Shown: positions 1-14,100, counted from the first letter of the stretch. The stretch: 64,000 nucleotides of DNA from Trogon surrucura (GCA_020746105.1 CM036636.1:9548001-9612000), one strand, 5' to 3'. Made by a program: numbers and translations. Notes: generated from the letters alone by a model not told the origin.

Positions 1-1027
1 AACAGCTCTGGGGGCTTGACTAAGGCATTTGGAAATAATGCAGCATGGCATGGCCAGATGTCTGTGTCCTAATGGCAAGAGCTAACACGACCAACTCAGA
101 GGTACCAGCAGAAGACTCAAGACAATCTCTAAACAGAGAGTGTTTGTTTCCTCTCTGCCTGCAGCAGCACAAGCTGCTGGTCTCTCTGGGAAAAATCAAG
201 ATATCACGTTGGGACCAGCGCTGGCTGAGCCACCCAAGCCCTGTCAAAACCCAGGTTACACAAGCTCCAAGGCCAAGCCTCGCCCATCAGACAGAGGCAC
301 CTGGAGCTGCTGGTCTGGCATCACCCCGGTCTGGACCCTGCTCAGGCCAGGAGGGGACAGAGATGAGATCCTCCCACTGTCCCAGCTCACGTGAAGAGGC
401 ACTGGGAAGATCAGGGGCTGCTTCTTGCTAAAACCCAGAGCCAAGGGAGCAAAATCAACCCAGAAGAGAAGGCAGGAGCCGTGGCTCGGGGTTAGCAGAG
501 GATGGCAGCCTTTGCCCAAGAGGGATGGCGATACCGACAGCTCCTGCCTTCACCCTCCACGTGTGCGGGAGCAGGATTCCCGCTGCCCCCAGGAGCTCTC
601 ACTCCAGGATTCTGAGGGGTGGAAAAACACCCGCTTTTGGCAAAGGCCTGCCTTGCTCGTAAACATTTAGCTGGTGGGTTTTTTGCTGCTTTCTGACAGG
701 ATAACACATTTCCCAGCAATGTCACTTCTGCCCACAGGATGGCAAGGTCTCAAGCTGACATTTGCTAAACAGCTTCACCACCTGCTCCCCAGAAACATTC
801 CTCTCTCCCAGACAGAGGAGACGTTTTTCGTGACAGCTCCTGCCACCGGGGAGCTAGGACGCACTCTGCCACCGAGCCGTGGCCTTTCTGCTTCGCGCTC
901 TACCTGCTGTTTGGCAGCCCAGCAGTGGGTGCTGGACTCACAGGGGTGCTGACCCCATGGCCAAAGCTCACAGAGGGCTGGCCAGGTCAAAGCAGTAGCA
1001 CAGCACTTGGAAAGTCCAATTCCTGAA

Positions 1028-1216
1028 TAAATCATAGAATCACAGAATGTTTTGAGATGGAAGGGACCTTTAAAGGTCATTTAGCCCACCCTCTCTGCAA
1101 TGAGCAGGGATATTTTCAACTGGATCAGGTTGCTCAGAGTCCAAATCAACCTGACTTGGAACATTTCCAGGGATGGGGCTTCTACCACCTTCTCTGGGGA
1201 ACCTGTGCCAGGGCTT
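1028..1216 (-). mobile_element. CR1 non-LTR retrotransposon fragment (3' end)
   Basis: The plus strand begins AATCATAGAATCACAGAAT and continues GGAAGGGACCTTTAAAGGTCAT, followed by text such as TTTCCAGGGATGGGGC. This is the reverse complement of the 3' end of bird CR1 elements, so the element lies on the minus strand and is 5'-truncated, as most copies are. The right boundary is approximate because similarity fades after CCAGGG near 1216. No open reading frame remains. It is the only clear interspersed repeat I could identify in the window. Confidence 0.88.
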
Positions 1217-4200
1217 GTATTGATCTGAAGTCAGAAACCGATTGCAGCAAAGCTCAACCAAAGTAACAGCTTTGTTAAGAGTCACCACCGGCGTACCGGC
1301 AACGGATATGAGACACGCAGAAAGGTTCGATGACTCTACCCACGGCCCCAAGAGTAATTGCTCCCAGCTTAAAGGTAGCTGCTAAATTTGCAGAGCAACA
1401 CTCCCGCGGGAGCCTGCGTGGGCTGCAGGAAGCGCGGCGGAGTCACTAATCCAAACAACACCCATTGTCACACCGGCACTCGCGCCGCAGCCGCCCCGCC
1501 GTGCTCCCCTGCGGTTCCCCCCTGTGACCCAGAGCCGTGCCGAGCTGCAACACGGGCGGCCGGCAGCTACAGGAGCCCCTCAGATGGAGACTCACCAGCT
1601 CTGAGCAGTGCAGAGCCCCAGGACGAGCAAGGACCTGAGGGAGCCGCAGCCTGCAAAGCGAAGGGCATGGGTGTTCACCCAAACTTAACAAAATCCAGCA
1701 GATCTCCACTATGGAGCCATCACAGAAGACACGGTGGGTTGCGCACGACTTCAGAGTGGAACTTGTTTTAAAAAATCCTGCTGTTGTACAGATAGAAGAG
1801 GCTGACAAACACAGAGTATCCGTGTCTGTCCCAAGGGTTGCAGGAGAGCAATAAGCCCCAGCCCAGAGCGAGGAACTCGCCACGGTGCTCTACAAACCCA
1901 GGAAACAGCCAGCATGGGAAGAAGAGCAAGGAGCACGTGGGGAAGGGGGAGATACAATCTGCAGAGCCAAATTTACCTCCAAGAATTTCAGGACCTACAG
2001 ACAGAAGGAGAACAGGACCTTCCTCAGGACCCTCGCAGGTCCCCAGGCAGTATCAGGCTGGGTGGAGGATCTCAGCCTCCAGCCTCAGCTAAGCCACTGA
2101 GGCTGGGGGAGCACAGGGATTGCTGCTGGGACATGAGACAGGGACATACCCCCTCTGCACCCCACAGAGTCTCCAGCATCTCCCATGCGAAAGCACATCA
2201 GTCAGCTTTATGCAAAGCTACAAACCAAAAGCCAGATGACAGGTGACAGCAGAGAGTCCTGCAGAGAATAATAATTAAAAAAAAAAAAAAAATCACGATT
2301 TTGCCCCACGTTTGGGGAGTTTTGTTGGATGGGAGTTATGTTTGTGTTGTCCTCAAGAGGGCTCTACCACAGTATCACGAAGGAGCAGCAGCAAAAATCA
2401 TCTATGGCAAAGAAAACACTGACAACAGTAGGTGCTGGCACCTCCCTAGCACCCAGCTTTGCGGGCAGCACTTGCACACAGAGCAAAAGCAAGTTATTTC
2501 CAAACCAACACGCATAGGTACAAAACCAACCCTCACTCTATTTTTTTAGGTCACACCAGGCAAGACTTTAATACATCAGAAGAGTAACCCTACAAAGGGA
2601 AGAAGTCAATGAACGCCTCAGCTTGCTGCGTGTGCCCCTCTCCTTTCGCTCTTTCGCAAATCGCTTATCTCAACCATTTAATTCATCGCTATTTCACCCT
2701 TTACATTACCAAGTTGACCCCCTGAGCCACCCACCCCCTGGCTAACAGGCTGTTATCCTCAGCCCTCAGCACAATTCCTCCTGCCTTCCTTCCCTCTGGC
2801 TGCGCCCACGTGCTGGCCCGGCTCTGAACCCTCAAAGGTTGTGGCTACTTGTACATCGAGCTACGCGTGTGTGCACACACACACAACTGCTGCAAAAAGG
2901 TGAGCAGGGAAAAACAACGATGGCATCGGATCAGAGAGAGCGTGAGCAAGAAGCACCCTCTCCACTGCAACAGGATCCTATTCAACGAGGGAAAAAAAAT
3001 ACAGAAAAACACAGGGGAAAACCTGCCTGCGCACAGGTACGCTCACACACGGCAAATAGCATTTGACTGCAGAAGCTTCTGTTCCTGCAACAGAGGGCTT
3101 GCACCCAGCATGTTGGAACTGACCACAGGGTGACTGCTTTGGAGATGTCACGATCCCAAAGCGTTTCTCCTGTCTCCAGGCTTCGCTTCACAGCTTTCAC
3201 TCTCAAAACACTGCTTCTGGGTCCTGCTTGACTGTCAGCAAATAGCATAGCCCCAAGCCATCTCTTGAAGAAAGATGATCAGAAGAGAACCAGATGGTCT
3301 GTCTTGAGGAAGAAAACATAAGGAAGACCATGCAACTGTGGCCCCAGTGCAAGTCCAAAGGGGCAAAGCCCACTTGAAGCTCCTGGAGTTCTTCCAGAAA
3401 GCTGTGGACAGCCCCCGCAGCACACACCTGCCCCCTGCACCGAATGTCTGATGGAGCTTTAGAACAGAAAACAACTCCTTAAAATGCCCGCAAGCTAATG
3501 TAACTATTGCAAAGCATTGCTTCATCCACTACTACAAGCTTCCTGCTTGAAGGGACAAGTTCTCTGAGCTTGAGGGATTTGGAAAACAGGTCTTCTTTCT
3601 CCTTTAATCTGCCAGTAATGCACTAACATCCACAACACGTCTGTCCCACCAAGACTTAAGCCTTAGATTTCAACTCAATCACATTGAACTCCTTCATTAT
3701 CAATTATTTATTGTCTAGAATAATTGAAGGAGTGATGCTGAAGACTACCCAGGAGACCCACAGCCCTGGAAGCCTCCTCCCAGCCTTCTGGCTGCACAGG
3801 GGAGATTTGAAGACACCCACAATGAGGTTGCCAGGACAGGAGAGAAGAGCAGAGACTGCTGCTCCCCACAGACCTCCACCCCCTGGACCTGTGTTCTGCA
3901 GCAGGTTGGACTTTGATCCTCCCCCAGCAGTAAACCAGCCAGATGCAAATTTGCTAAAATGGCAACTAATGCTCCACAAAGAAAGGAAATAAGGTCATGA
4001 TGGGGCAGATGAAATTCAGCAGTATCATTTTTATACCACGTAGCAATGTTATCTAAACGCCGAACTCTCTGAAAGATAAAAAAGAACGGAAGATAAAAAT
4101 ATTTTTATCGCAGCAATGCAGTGAATTAATAGGCCAATGATAAGAGAAACCTTCCGATTCAGGGATTTGGAGGCTGGTGCTGCTTAGACTTGCACTGCCC

Positions 4201-7200
4201 AGCAGCCTGCCCTGCCAACCCTGTGCGGGCAAACTGCAGCCAGCACAGTTCTGCCGGTAGCTGGCAAGAGATTTGTACAGTGCCCGTGTGGCCCATTCAC
4301 CGAGCTGTCCATCAGAAGGAATACGAGCTGCTTTCCTTGCAAATTAATACCCACATCTTTGCTACACATCCAAGCAGAGGCAAACGCAGCGCGGCAAAGA
4401 AATCTGTGCTTGTTGCAAGGCTTCAGGGGGCAAATGTGCTCACACTTCTCTTGGTAAGCACAGCTGAAAACATCCGGCAATAAAGAATTAATCCTTCCTG
4501 TTGGTGGAACTTCTCAGAAACTGAGATGTTTTGATTCAAATTTCAGGCCTTTTATTCCTCTCTAAACTCCTCTGGCTGCACAGTTCACCACAGAATGAAG
4601 TCCCTGAGATGCTACGCCTGGTGCTGGCGTGGAGGCCGGGAGGGATTTACTAACCAATTTATTTAGGTTCTGCTTATGATCTCTTCTACCATGACCGCTC
4701 ACGCCCAAGCAGAGCCGGGGTTAGGATGGCTCTGGCTGCAGAAGGCAGCGATGGTGTGGAGGGAGCCGAGCCTCTGCCTGCCCCTACACAGCGAGTGGGG
4801 AAGCCTGAACCCTCCACGGCGCCAGTCACCGAACAGGTTGTGCAGAGGAAAAGGAACGAGCACCACCTTCAGAATGGCAATAAATTATTTCCCTTAGGAA
4901 CAAAGATGCAATTGTGATGAGATAAAGTAGTGGGAAAACAGCAGCAAATTTTAATGCATTCTCTAGAATTACAGCTACAGCTGCCAAGTTGTTTCTCGTA
5001 CTGTCACTACGGCAGCGGTGACAGCTTCAGTCCCCGCCTGACCTTCCACCCTCACCCACACCAGCGGCAACACTCTCATCTATTTCTGCAGACAGGGCTT
5101 TGCCACGATGACAAATACCATCACTTCCTCACCAGATCCGCAGACTCATGTTTCTGATATTTCCCTGGTGCAAAAGGGACCCACGTCCCTTGGAGATCTG
5201 TGCCAAGATCGTGCACGCAACCAAGCTTCTTCCGCTGGCTCACGTGTGATTTCTGCTCTTTACCGGCAAGTTTCTGCAGTCGTCCATCTGAGCACAGGAG
5301 CTCCAAGAAGCTGCAGGCAGAAAGGTGCCCCAGTCCCCCGAACATCTAGATCAACCAGAGATGTCCCCACCAGGCTCCAGTCTCACACCAAGAACATGTG
5401 AAGAAGATCTGCCCTACTCAACCACGGTAGGACCCAAGATTCCACCGTTTCTCATGTCATTCCGCACATTTCTTCAGTTTCACTGCAGGTAACTTTTCAA
5501 TTAGGACTTTCTATGTGTCCTGTATGACTGGTCGATAGGAGTAAAAATGTTCATTTTGCCATTGTGCTGGATTTTCCTTCAGCAAAGCCCGTATCAGCCA
5601 CCCAAGTGCTCCCAGCACAGGATGCCCACCTTGCAGAGCGCCGGGAGACCAAGCGCTCACTGCACACACTCTCAGGTAACTTGAAACACCGCGTTTTCCC
5701 TTTTGAGCCCATCCTCCCAATAAATTGAAGAGAAACCAAAGTGAAAGTAAATAAACTGAGAAAATACACCAGGGAGGGATGGAAATTTGAGCCCGTAGTG
5801 TTAAATTGCACTAAATAACTGAAAATCAATGTTGTTCTTCCTTTCCATCAGGGCACGGCTGTACGGGCTGCAGCACTCCAGGGACACCTCCGCTCATTCC
5901 TCTAGACTGCTACGTGCACTTACTTTTATTACTAGCAAGGGTCCACTGCTGACAGTAAAAGCAATATCCCTGAAAAGACCAACGACATTTTTTAAAATAA
6001 AATGCTAGATATAATTATAAGGAAAAGTGCCTTCCTTCTCTTACTCTATGACTTTCATAACTTTAATAATATTTCTGCTGATGTCCAGGGGTTCCTGCCT
6101 CAAGATGAATACTCAAAGGCACACCACTAGCTACAAGGAAATATCCATGTGAAAAAACTCCAGACAGCACTTCAATTAAGACACCGTGTTACTAATCATC
6201 ACTGCAGCCTTTCAGAACTACGGAGAAAGCAAACCGCAATTAAGAATGTTACCTACCATTAAAAAAATCTACGAACACAAGGAGCGATGTTACTGCCGCA
6301 GGCTGGCTGAGCCTTCAGGACTGTCAGACAGAAACCTTCTGACAAAGCGTCGACTCAGGAAACCAGCCGAATCCAATTAATAAATGTTTTGATTTCGCTT
6401 TGCCAGGTGGCAAAGGCAGAGGGGAAGCAATTCGTTTCGGCATCACACTCGAGATCGAGTCACGCCTTAAGAAATCGGGCTGGTGGGAGACTGGGTCTTA
6501 ATGCTCTAATTGAGGGAACGGGTATTAGACAACAAATACCTTCATCTTGCCTTCACAAGAGAGAAATCAAACTGCTGGGAGCCTTTGCCAGAGGAATTTT
6601 GTGGCATGCAGGCATCAGAGCTGGATCTCCTAAATCCAGGTACGAACCTTCACAAGCGCAGATGGCCCAGCCTGAACAGTTATTGCAGTCCAGAACCTAA
6701 AACATTGGCCATTACCTCTCCATCACAAGAATAAATGCCTCTAATTTCTGCATACAAACTGGAATTTTCAGAATAAAATGAGAAAAATTGCCCATTAAAT
6801 CAAACGGCAACGAAGCCACAGCCGTATTCAAGGAACACGACAAAACTGCTCAGATCCATTAATGCAATGATGCACTTGATGGGGAAGTCACTTGGGGCAC
6901 GTTAGCATGAAAACTACAGGGATACGATCCTACAAGTCTGATATTTCATCGCCATGGTTTGCTTGTACCAAGCATAATCCAGCCTATGATTTAGAGCCAC
7001 GACTCAGTGACAAATTCAAGAGACAAAGACCAGATGTCTGTTAGCAGATAAAGAAGTTTTCAAAAGCTAACCTGGAAGCAGAAACTTAAAAGAATTCACC
7101 CCAGTTGTTAAAAGCCTCTCTCTTTTCTTGGTTATGCAACATCTGAAAAATCTTTTATTTGAAACAGGAGATGCTGAAATTTTTATAGAGATGTTGCTGA

Positions 7201-10200
7201 ATTCTTCTGCACAAGCAGCTTTTCCAAACATCCTCATCCATCAAAATGATTCTTTGCTGATAATTAGCCTCAGAAAAATGCTCTTAATCAAAGTGACATC
7301 CACTACTTCTTGCTACTGTAAATAGGACTGTGGCTTCTGACAACGATTTTCTGGAAAGTATTCAGGCTATTTAAATTAGGCAGCAAATAAGCTCCTAATG
7401 GCACTTCTCTGAGATACAGTTTAATTTTATTTATGGGCTTTCTTTATACATGCTCCAACCCAGTTGTCAGCACTGTCCAAGGAAAGAGAATGCAGGAGAT
7501 CAAAAACTGCCGTAGTCAGGACAGCAAAGATCAAAGGGATGCCACAGCTTGTGGTATAAAACAATATTTATCAATTCAGCAGACGTGCTTTCGCAGCTGC
7601 CTCTAATCAGCAAATACCAGTACGACTTTAGAACAGAAGCCTCCCTCACAGAGCCCAGCACTGATGGGATGCTGGGCTCAGCTCCCCCAGCAGCAGCACC
7701 CCTTGGCCCCGGTCCCACCCACGGGTGCCACCGCGCAGGAGTCCCACAGCCCCAAGAGCCGTGGGAGGGCACCAGCAGTATTCGTGCCCCCCAGTTCTTC
7801 GCTCGCTTTTTTGGTACGGGCTCAACTTCTTAAACTCTGCCTTTATTCCATCGGCTCTGACTACTTTCAGAACGACAAAACACCAGTGAGATAGGAAATG
7901 CAATACTGCCACAAGAGAGCAGAACAGATCTCTTTTTTCCTCCCAGTATTGACATTGACAGAACCTTCCAAAAAGAGAGAAAGAAACTTTTTAACCAGAG
8001 CAGGACTTACGCCAGAAAACTGAGGCAACTTCGACGTTCCTGAAAAGAACCTTCTCTTCCCAAAGGAGAAATCACCTCCTAGTCCCCACTAGTCAGATTT
8101 ATGCCCTGAGACAGCAATTTGTACCCTCCGGAAATTTAGAGCTGAATGACAGTTAATCTTGTTTCTGTAACCTAAGGACCTGCCTTGCAAAAATGCCAAT
8201 CATGATATTTAAATACAGTTGCTCTGCATTCAGACAGAGCTAAGCCCAAAGCCTCCCAAATGCCTCACGGTACTGAGTTCCAAAGACGAATGTGAAGACA
8301 CTGGAAGGAGAATTTCCATTTGACAACTCTAGATTTGCTTGTCATTAGTTTTTTCCCCTCTCTGTTGCACAAATCCATTTATCTCCCCCATTTCTCTCCC
8401 AGCCAGTCTTTCCCTATTTGCTTCCTGGCTGATTTAGTACCAACCTCCACACAACATTCAAAATTTTAATTCCCACGTCAATCAGTCTACCTACCAAAAG
8501 CAAGCCTTACTTAGTTAGACAGACTGCCTTCACCTTTCGCATTCTAAAAAGAAAGGTAAAATAGGAGCAGCCTATTTTACCTATTCCACCTCGTATTCAC
8601 TGATTAGTTCTTTCAGTTCCGTGGGTTACCAGGACACGGTCTATCCTGCCATACCACAGCTCTCTAATCATCTACTTGTTCCAGCAAGCTCTCGTCTCCT
8701 CAAGCTCCAGCATTACCTCATTCTCTTACCTTGGTCCAGTGTTGGTGTCTCCTCAGCATCCTCTGTGATGAGGATGGCTTAATACATCTCTAACAGAAGT
8801 GGTTCTAATTCCCCAGAAGCGCAAAAACTGGATTCCCCTAGAGCCTCCCATCCCTTTAGTCTTCTGCTGACCCCAGAAACCTCCTCACTTTCACCAGCAC
8901 ACCATCATTCTAGGGGAGCTTTTCTAAAGTGCCTACTTGAGATGCTAATGGTTTTAGGAGAGCTTTTATAAATGAACGAGATATTTAGTGCTATGGGTGT
9001 TCTCCTTCGGTGTGACATTGGTAAGTCCAGAGAGCTCTACTTTCCCACACGCAGATCTCCACATTGTTTACCTGGGAGAATTTTCCTCAGCACATTCCTG
9101 TCAGTGCTGTAATAAAGCACTTCAAAGCACTTCTCTGTGCTGCGTAGTATTTATAAGCACGGCAAAGCCAAAAAGGCTTTCTGCTTTTCTTCTGCTAGCC
9201 TAACTCGACTCCTTACTCAGTTGGTTCAGAACAGACTAAGCTACTAGTCATAACAACTCCAATGAGCTTGCTTCACCTGTAAGGTCCCAGCACCATTAAT
9301 GACTCAGACTGGAGCTGAGGCCTCACAGCACCATTCCCACACACCGGTGGCAGCAGCTCACCCTCAGCTCCCAGCGAAGTCAAGAGGACTTCACACGAAT
9401 AGCAAATGCACGCTCGTAGATTTGCATCCCCAAACAGCCTGTGAAGTTTTCAGTATTTTCTAGGTGAAGGGGAAAGTCAAACTAAAGATACCAGTATATG
9501 AAGCCAGTGAGATGAAGATATCTTGGGTAACAAGGTTAATGAATTTAACAAAATGATCCAGAGTGTCTCCACCCTAAAATTAAGGAGAGATTCTTAATCA
9601 GAGACACTTAAATCTAGGCAAAAATGAAGGTTAAGGGATATATCAGTGAAATGCAGAGGAAACACAATCTGCAATTGTCATCTTCTGTGTTTCAGATCCA
9701 TTCAAGTACTTAAACATAAAAACTATTAAAAGCCTAAACCTCAAACGTATCCAAATGAGCCATATCATAATCATTATGAAATCCAGACATTCTCTGCTGC
9801 AATAATTTCCTGCCAACTTCTCATTTTATGCCATAAATCTATAATAATGTTTAAGTGCCTGTTAAGGAAATCTGGGCTTTAAAATCTTGAGGATCACATA
9901 CTCATTTTCAAAATAGATCAATTCTTACACAGCTATAAAAGTTAGGAACATTTATGCAGAACATTTGTAAATCCCACATTCTCAAAGTCAAAATCTTTTT
10001 TCTTTCTTCTTGCATGGCACTTATACACATGAAAAAATGAAATTACCTTTTAACACAGATGCACAAAAGCCTTTATGCAGGCGTACCAAACACACAGCAG
10101 CTAGCCAAAGGCTAGCTCACCAGATATTGAAGGGATTTTTTCAACAGGAGCTGCAGCTTGCCCTGTTTACATCACGCAATTAATTGGTGAGAAAAGATGA

Positions 10201-10935
10201 CAATCTTACTGACTCCCCATTAGCACTGTAGCTCCTTGATTCTTATGATACGAAGAGAGCTGAAGGAAGGGTTGTCTTGCTCCTCTTCCTTTAACTGCTC
10301 TGCTCATGGAATTCATTTGCTACTCACGGCATTCTTCCTTTTGCTTTAGCTCACTCAGCCTGGTAATAAATCCCTGCCAACCAGGCAGGAATGGCAGGCT
10401 TGGCACTCAACTCATAAAGGCCATTCCTCTAGGCAGCCCAAGAAAGGGACAGTCGCGCCACATCCACAGCAGCTCTTTAGAGTTCCTCTGCTCCCATCAG
10501 CATCCCCTGCTGAAAAGAACAGCCCGGGGGAGTCTCACCTCCTCAATAACCATAAGCACTCAGCCCAAACTCCGCATACAGCTCAACAGCGAGCTCCGCC
10601 AGCTCCACGCCTCGCCCGCTGCATCCCGTGTATCTCGCAGCCAGCTTTTCCTCCTTGCCAGCCCCTGACGGGACCCCCGGACACAGCAAGCAGACCACCA
10701 TACCCACATATCTCAACATCTGCTGGCCCACTACACCCACAACTCCTCCTTCCCAGCAGCTCCAGCACGGCCATGACCACCCTGTGTTCCCGTGGCCGTA
10801 CCCGCACACACCTCACCGCGGCCTCCAGCCCCTCGCATCCCCCCCAGAGACCCCCTGGCAGGGGGTGACCGCTGGTTCCCAGCGCCCGCGGCCCCCGAAC
10901 GCTCCCGCATCCCCGCGCCCGCCGGGACGCGGCCC

Positions 10936-11021
10936 GTCGGCACCACGGAGAGCTCCGCGTCCGCGGCAGCAGCACCGCGGAGAGCTCAGCGCCGGGCGGC
11001 CGCAGCACCGCGGCGAGCATC
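10936..11021 (+). promoter_or_regulatory. Three tandem RE1/NRSE-like motifs in a 32-33 bp repeat
   Basis: Three motifs at 10936-10956, 10968-10988 and 11001-11021 are spaced 32 and 33 bases apart and share a core of the form GCACC(A/G)CGG. Compared by eye with the 21-base RE1 consensus bound by REST, they match at 17, 15 and 14 positions. The first copy contains GGCACCACGGAGAGC. All three have G where the consensus has C in the GGACAG half, which would weaken binding. They lie about 170-250 bases downstream of KCNT1 exon 2 in intron 2. REST silences neuronal genes outside neurons, and KCNT1 is neuronal, so a role is plausible but inferred. Confidence 0.45.
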
Positions 11022-11050
11022 GGGGGCTTCCCCTGGGAGGGACGTCCGGG

Positions 11051-11110
11051 GGTGACCCAGGGATGTGTCCCCAACCCCAGGTGCGTGTACCCAGGGATGT
11101 GTCTGTCTCC
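11051..11110. repeat. Two-copy direct repeat of about 34 bp
   Basis: The string ACCCAGGGATGTGTC occurs at about 11056 and again at about 11090, embedded in similar sequence. It is a short tandem duplication next to the RE1-like repeats. Together they make the start of KCNT1 intron 2 a small cluster of GC-rich tandem repeats. Confidence 0.6.
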
Positions 11111-11186
11111 CTCCCTCCCTCCCCCTTCGCCCCGGCGGGGGGGTGTGTGTCCCCGCTGTGCGTGTCCCCCCGCCACGTCCCCGAAC

Positions 11187-14100
11187 CTGTCGTCGCTCTG
11201 GAAGGACTGGTCCCCCAGCAGCAGATCGCGGAAGCGGTACCGGGGAGGCAAGGGCAGCACCTCGGACTCCAGCTCCGTCATTTTCAGGGCGGCGATGTCC
11301 AGGATGACCCCGCTCTTGCGGCTCCCGCCGCCCTCCCCGCAGCCGCCGGGCGACGAGAGCCTGCGAGAGAGAAGGGGGCAGCGTCAATTGACGGGGAGGG
11401 GGGGACGGGGAGAGGACGCCCTGCCTTGCCCTGCCCGCCCCCGCCCCGGTACCTCCTCCGGGGACGGCCCCGGCGCACCCCGCATCCCGGCACGCACCTC
11501 CCGGCGCTGCCCCGAACGGCCAAACCTCCCCCCCGCCCTCCACCGCGCCGGTTGCGGTTACATTGCGGGGCAGGAGGCGGTGCCCCCCCTGCAGAATGCT
11601 CCCCCCGGGGGCATGGGTGGCGAGGGGCTCGGCCGGCCTCAGGTGAGGGAGCCCACACCCCCGGAGCACCCCGCAGCCCGGTGCTGTGTACAGGACATTC
11701 ACTCCTCAGCAGGTGAAAAAGAAGGAAAAAAAAAAAAAAAGAAAACAAAAAACCAAACAGGAGAGCAAGAGGAGCCAATGGAAAAGCCCAATCGCCAGGA
11801 GGAAATAAAACAGCTCGCAAGAGAGATCTAGAGCTGACGACCAAACCCAGATCCACCCCCAGGCTCCCCCCGCAAAGAAAAGTATGGATGGGGAGAGGCA
11901 GAAAAGGCGATGGCTCCGCAACCGTGCTGGAAGCAGAAGCACAACCTCCTCTCTGGGCTGCTGGCACTTAAATCATCCGAACAGTCCCGGTATTAAACGA
12001 GAAACCGCGAACACCGATGAGTCAGTTATCTGTCCAGCTGCCAAGTGTCGTGGCCGGGAGGATACATCACCCACCTCTCAGCGTGCTGATGGCTCTGATG
12101 GAGGGTGGGGGGATCGCAACGCTTGGGAGAGACCCAAGGTGATTGCTCCATCAAAGACATCAGCGTACGGCCAGCTACAGGCAGCCTGCCCTGCCACACG
12201 GAAAAGGGATGAACCTCAACCAGCTCTCAAACTATCATCTCAGAGGGTTAAGAGCTTCTCTTTAGTCTCTTTTTTTCAAACCATGTTGACCAATTTGAAC
12301 ACGGGCACCACACTGCTCCCCGTGTCAGACAAAGCTACTACTTACAGCAGATCAGGGTTAAGCTCAAACTTCCCTTCACAAAGCAATAAAGTGTGCAGAC
12401 AGACACACAAAGCAGCATCACAGATGATCCTTTGGGTTCTGGTTTCATCCGCGCCATGATGGGAACTCCAATCTCATAGACCCTTTGAGGAAAATGGGAA
12501 GGACAGGGAGAGCTTGGAAGAGAAGTAGTGCCTCTGCAGTGAGCTGATTCTTTGTCCCTCACACATAACTTTGGAGTGTGAGGCAGGCAAATAGCTGAGA
12601 GGCTCCAACTCCCGTCAGATGTGCTGCCAAGGGTCTCACCCAAAGCTTCTCCAACCCACTCCTGCCACCTTCCCACAGCTTTGCCTCCCGTACATGCTGC
12701 ATAAGCTACATGCAGGCAAAAGACTTTCAAACAGTTGAAAACTAAATTGGCAATAAGCAGACATCTAAGGTTTTTGCTGCTGGCAGCAGAGATGTGATCT
12801 GAGGCTCTTCAGACCATCTTCCACCTTTAACAACCCAAACTCCTGTAAATAAGTTCCCATCTGACCAGGTTCCAAAGTCCTGATCAGCTGCTGTTCCCGA
12901 GTTTCTGGAAGAGCAACCAGCATGAGAAATTTCTGCTGAACACGGCCCCAGAAGACAACACAGCTCACTCTCTGCGCTTCAGAGGATTTTCACCGATGTT
13001 GTTTGCCACTTAATTCTATATCCCCAGAGCTTTTCAGTTCCTTTTAGCCGCCATATGCACACTGCTGTTGAGGCTCTGCATTGAGTAATGCATCTGTGAG
13101 GGGCCTTGGGCATCAGGGAGGTTATTTTATGATAGACACTAATCCAAAACTTCGTCCTTAAGATAAATCAAGACAAATTCCTGTCAACTCAAGGACTCCC
13201 TCTGGATTGACTGATATAAGCACAGAAGTTAGCTGTCCATCTCTAGCTCACACTGCAAAGGAGGATCTAACATTAACCTAATCACAGAAAAAGCCACAAT
13301 TAAGCCTTTCCTCTTAGAGTTTAACTAAGATAAATTATGCCCAAAGTATAATTTCCAGGCCACCTCCAGCAAAGTTCTAGTCCAGTTGAGATTTTTTTGT
13401 TGCTGTGAGGCCAGGACAGCATCCTAAAACTGGACTTTCAGGAAGGAAAAAAAAAAAAAAAGTATGTTTGAAAAATCATCCACTCTCTTATTATAATGCA
13501 TCCTTGAAAGTGGGGAGCCAGGTGCCTAACTCCAAATGTGGGCGATGATAATTGCATTTGAAGGAGACTTTCACACACTGTAACCTCCATTGATTATTAA
13601 ACGCCTGTTGAAAGGAGCACATTTTTTTTCTCTCCCAGAGGAAAGGCTGAGTGCTACAGCTGCACAGCCACAGACACACCGATGTCCATGGCCACCTCTA
13701 CACCCAACTGCCACCCTGTCACCTCCCACAAGGTCCAGGCAGGCAGGTCCACCGTTATCCTGAGGATGCTCATATCGATACAAAACCACTCTCTCCAAAT
13801 GTCAAACACTTCTCTCTTGGGTATGCTGTTCTTTCTTTTTTTTTAAGCTCCACACGATTCTTTTCGAACCATATGAATCCATGTCTCTTGGCCTCTGACC
13901 ACGTGTCGGATTCATGAAACAAAGCAAATATTTACCACTGTCCTTTAACAGTGTTAAGAAAATGTAGTAAAATGCAATTATATCAGTATCTCTGGAAACA
14001 ATTTCTGCTCTGTATTTGCATCCGAGTTTCTTCTGCCATCCGCAGTAGCAGCTACATTTTGAATACATTATCTCTTATTCTTGCATATGAAATCATTCAG

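Larger units (their letters stand above)
1..11186 (-). other. KCNT1 intron 2 (partial), no exon recognised
   Basis: Intron sequence downstream of KCNT1 exon 2. I looked on the minus strand for the next exon of the channel (FYVNENTF, then the first transmembrane segment) and found nothing resembling it. The longest open frames here are about 100-130 codons with no recognisable domain or splice-site support. Contents seen: one CR1 fragment (about 1028-1216), a poly(A) run near 2277-2292, a short CA stretch near 2872-2885, and unique AT-richer DNA. Nothing else could be supported. Confidence 0.65.
10870..11560. promoter_or_regulatory. CpG-rich island around KCNT1 exon 2
   Basis: About 0.7 kb of very GC-rich DNA with many CG dinucleotides covers exon 2 of KCNT1, its acceptor side and the start of intron 2, in contrast with the AT-richer flanks. 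It may simply reflect coding content. It is nevertheless more extensive than the 174-base exon and contains the three RE1-like repeats at 10936-11021, so an internal promoter or regulatory element is plausible. Confidence 0.6.

Noticed and set aside
1-11186. KCNT1 exon 3 and transmembrane exons
   Set aside because: Searched by eye on the minus strand for the FYVNENTF and following segments; no match and no supported splice pair, so they are taken to lie left of the window.
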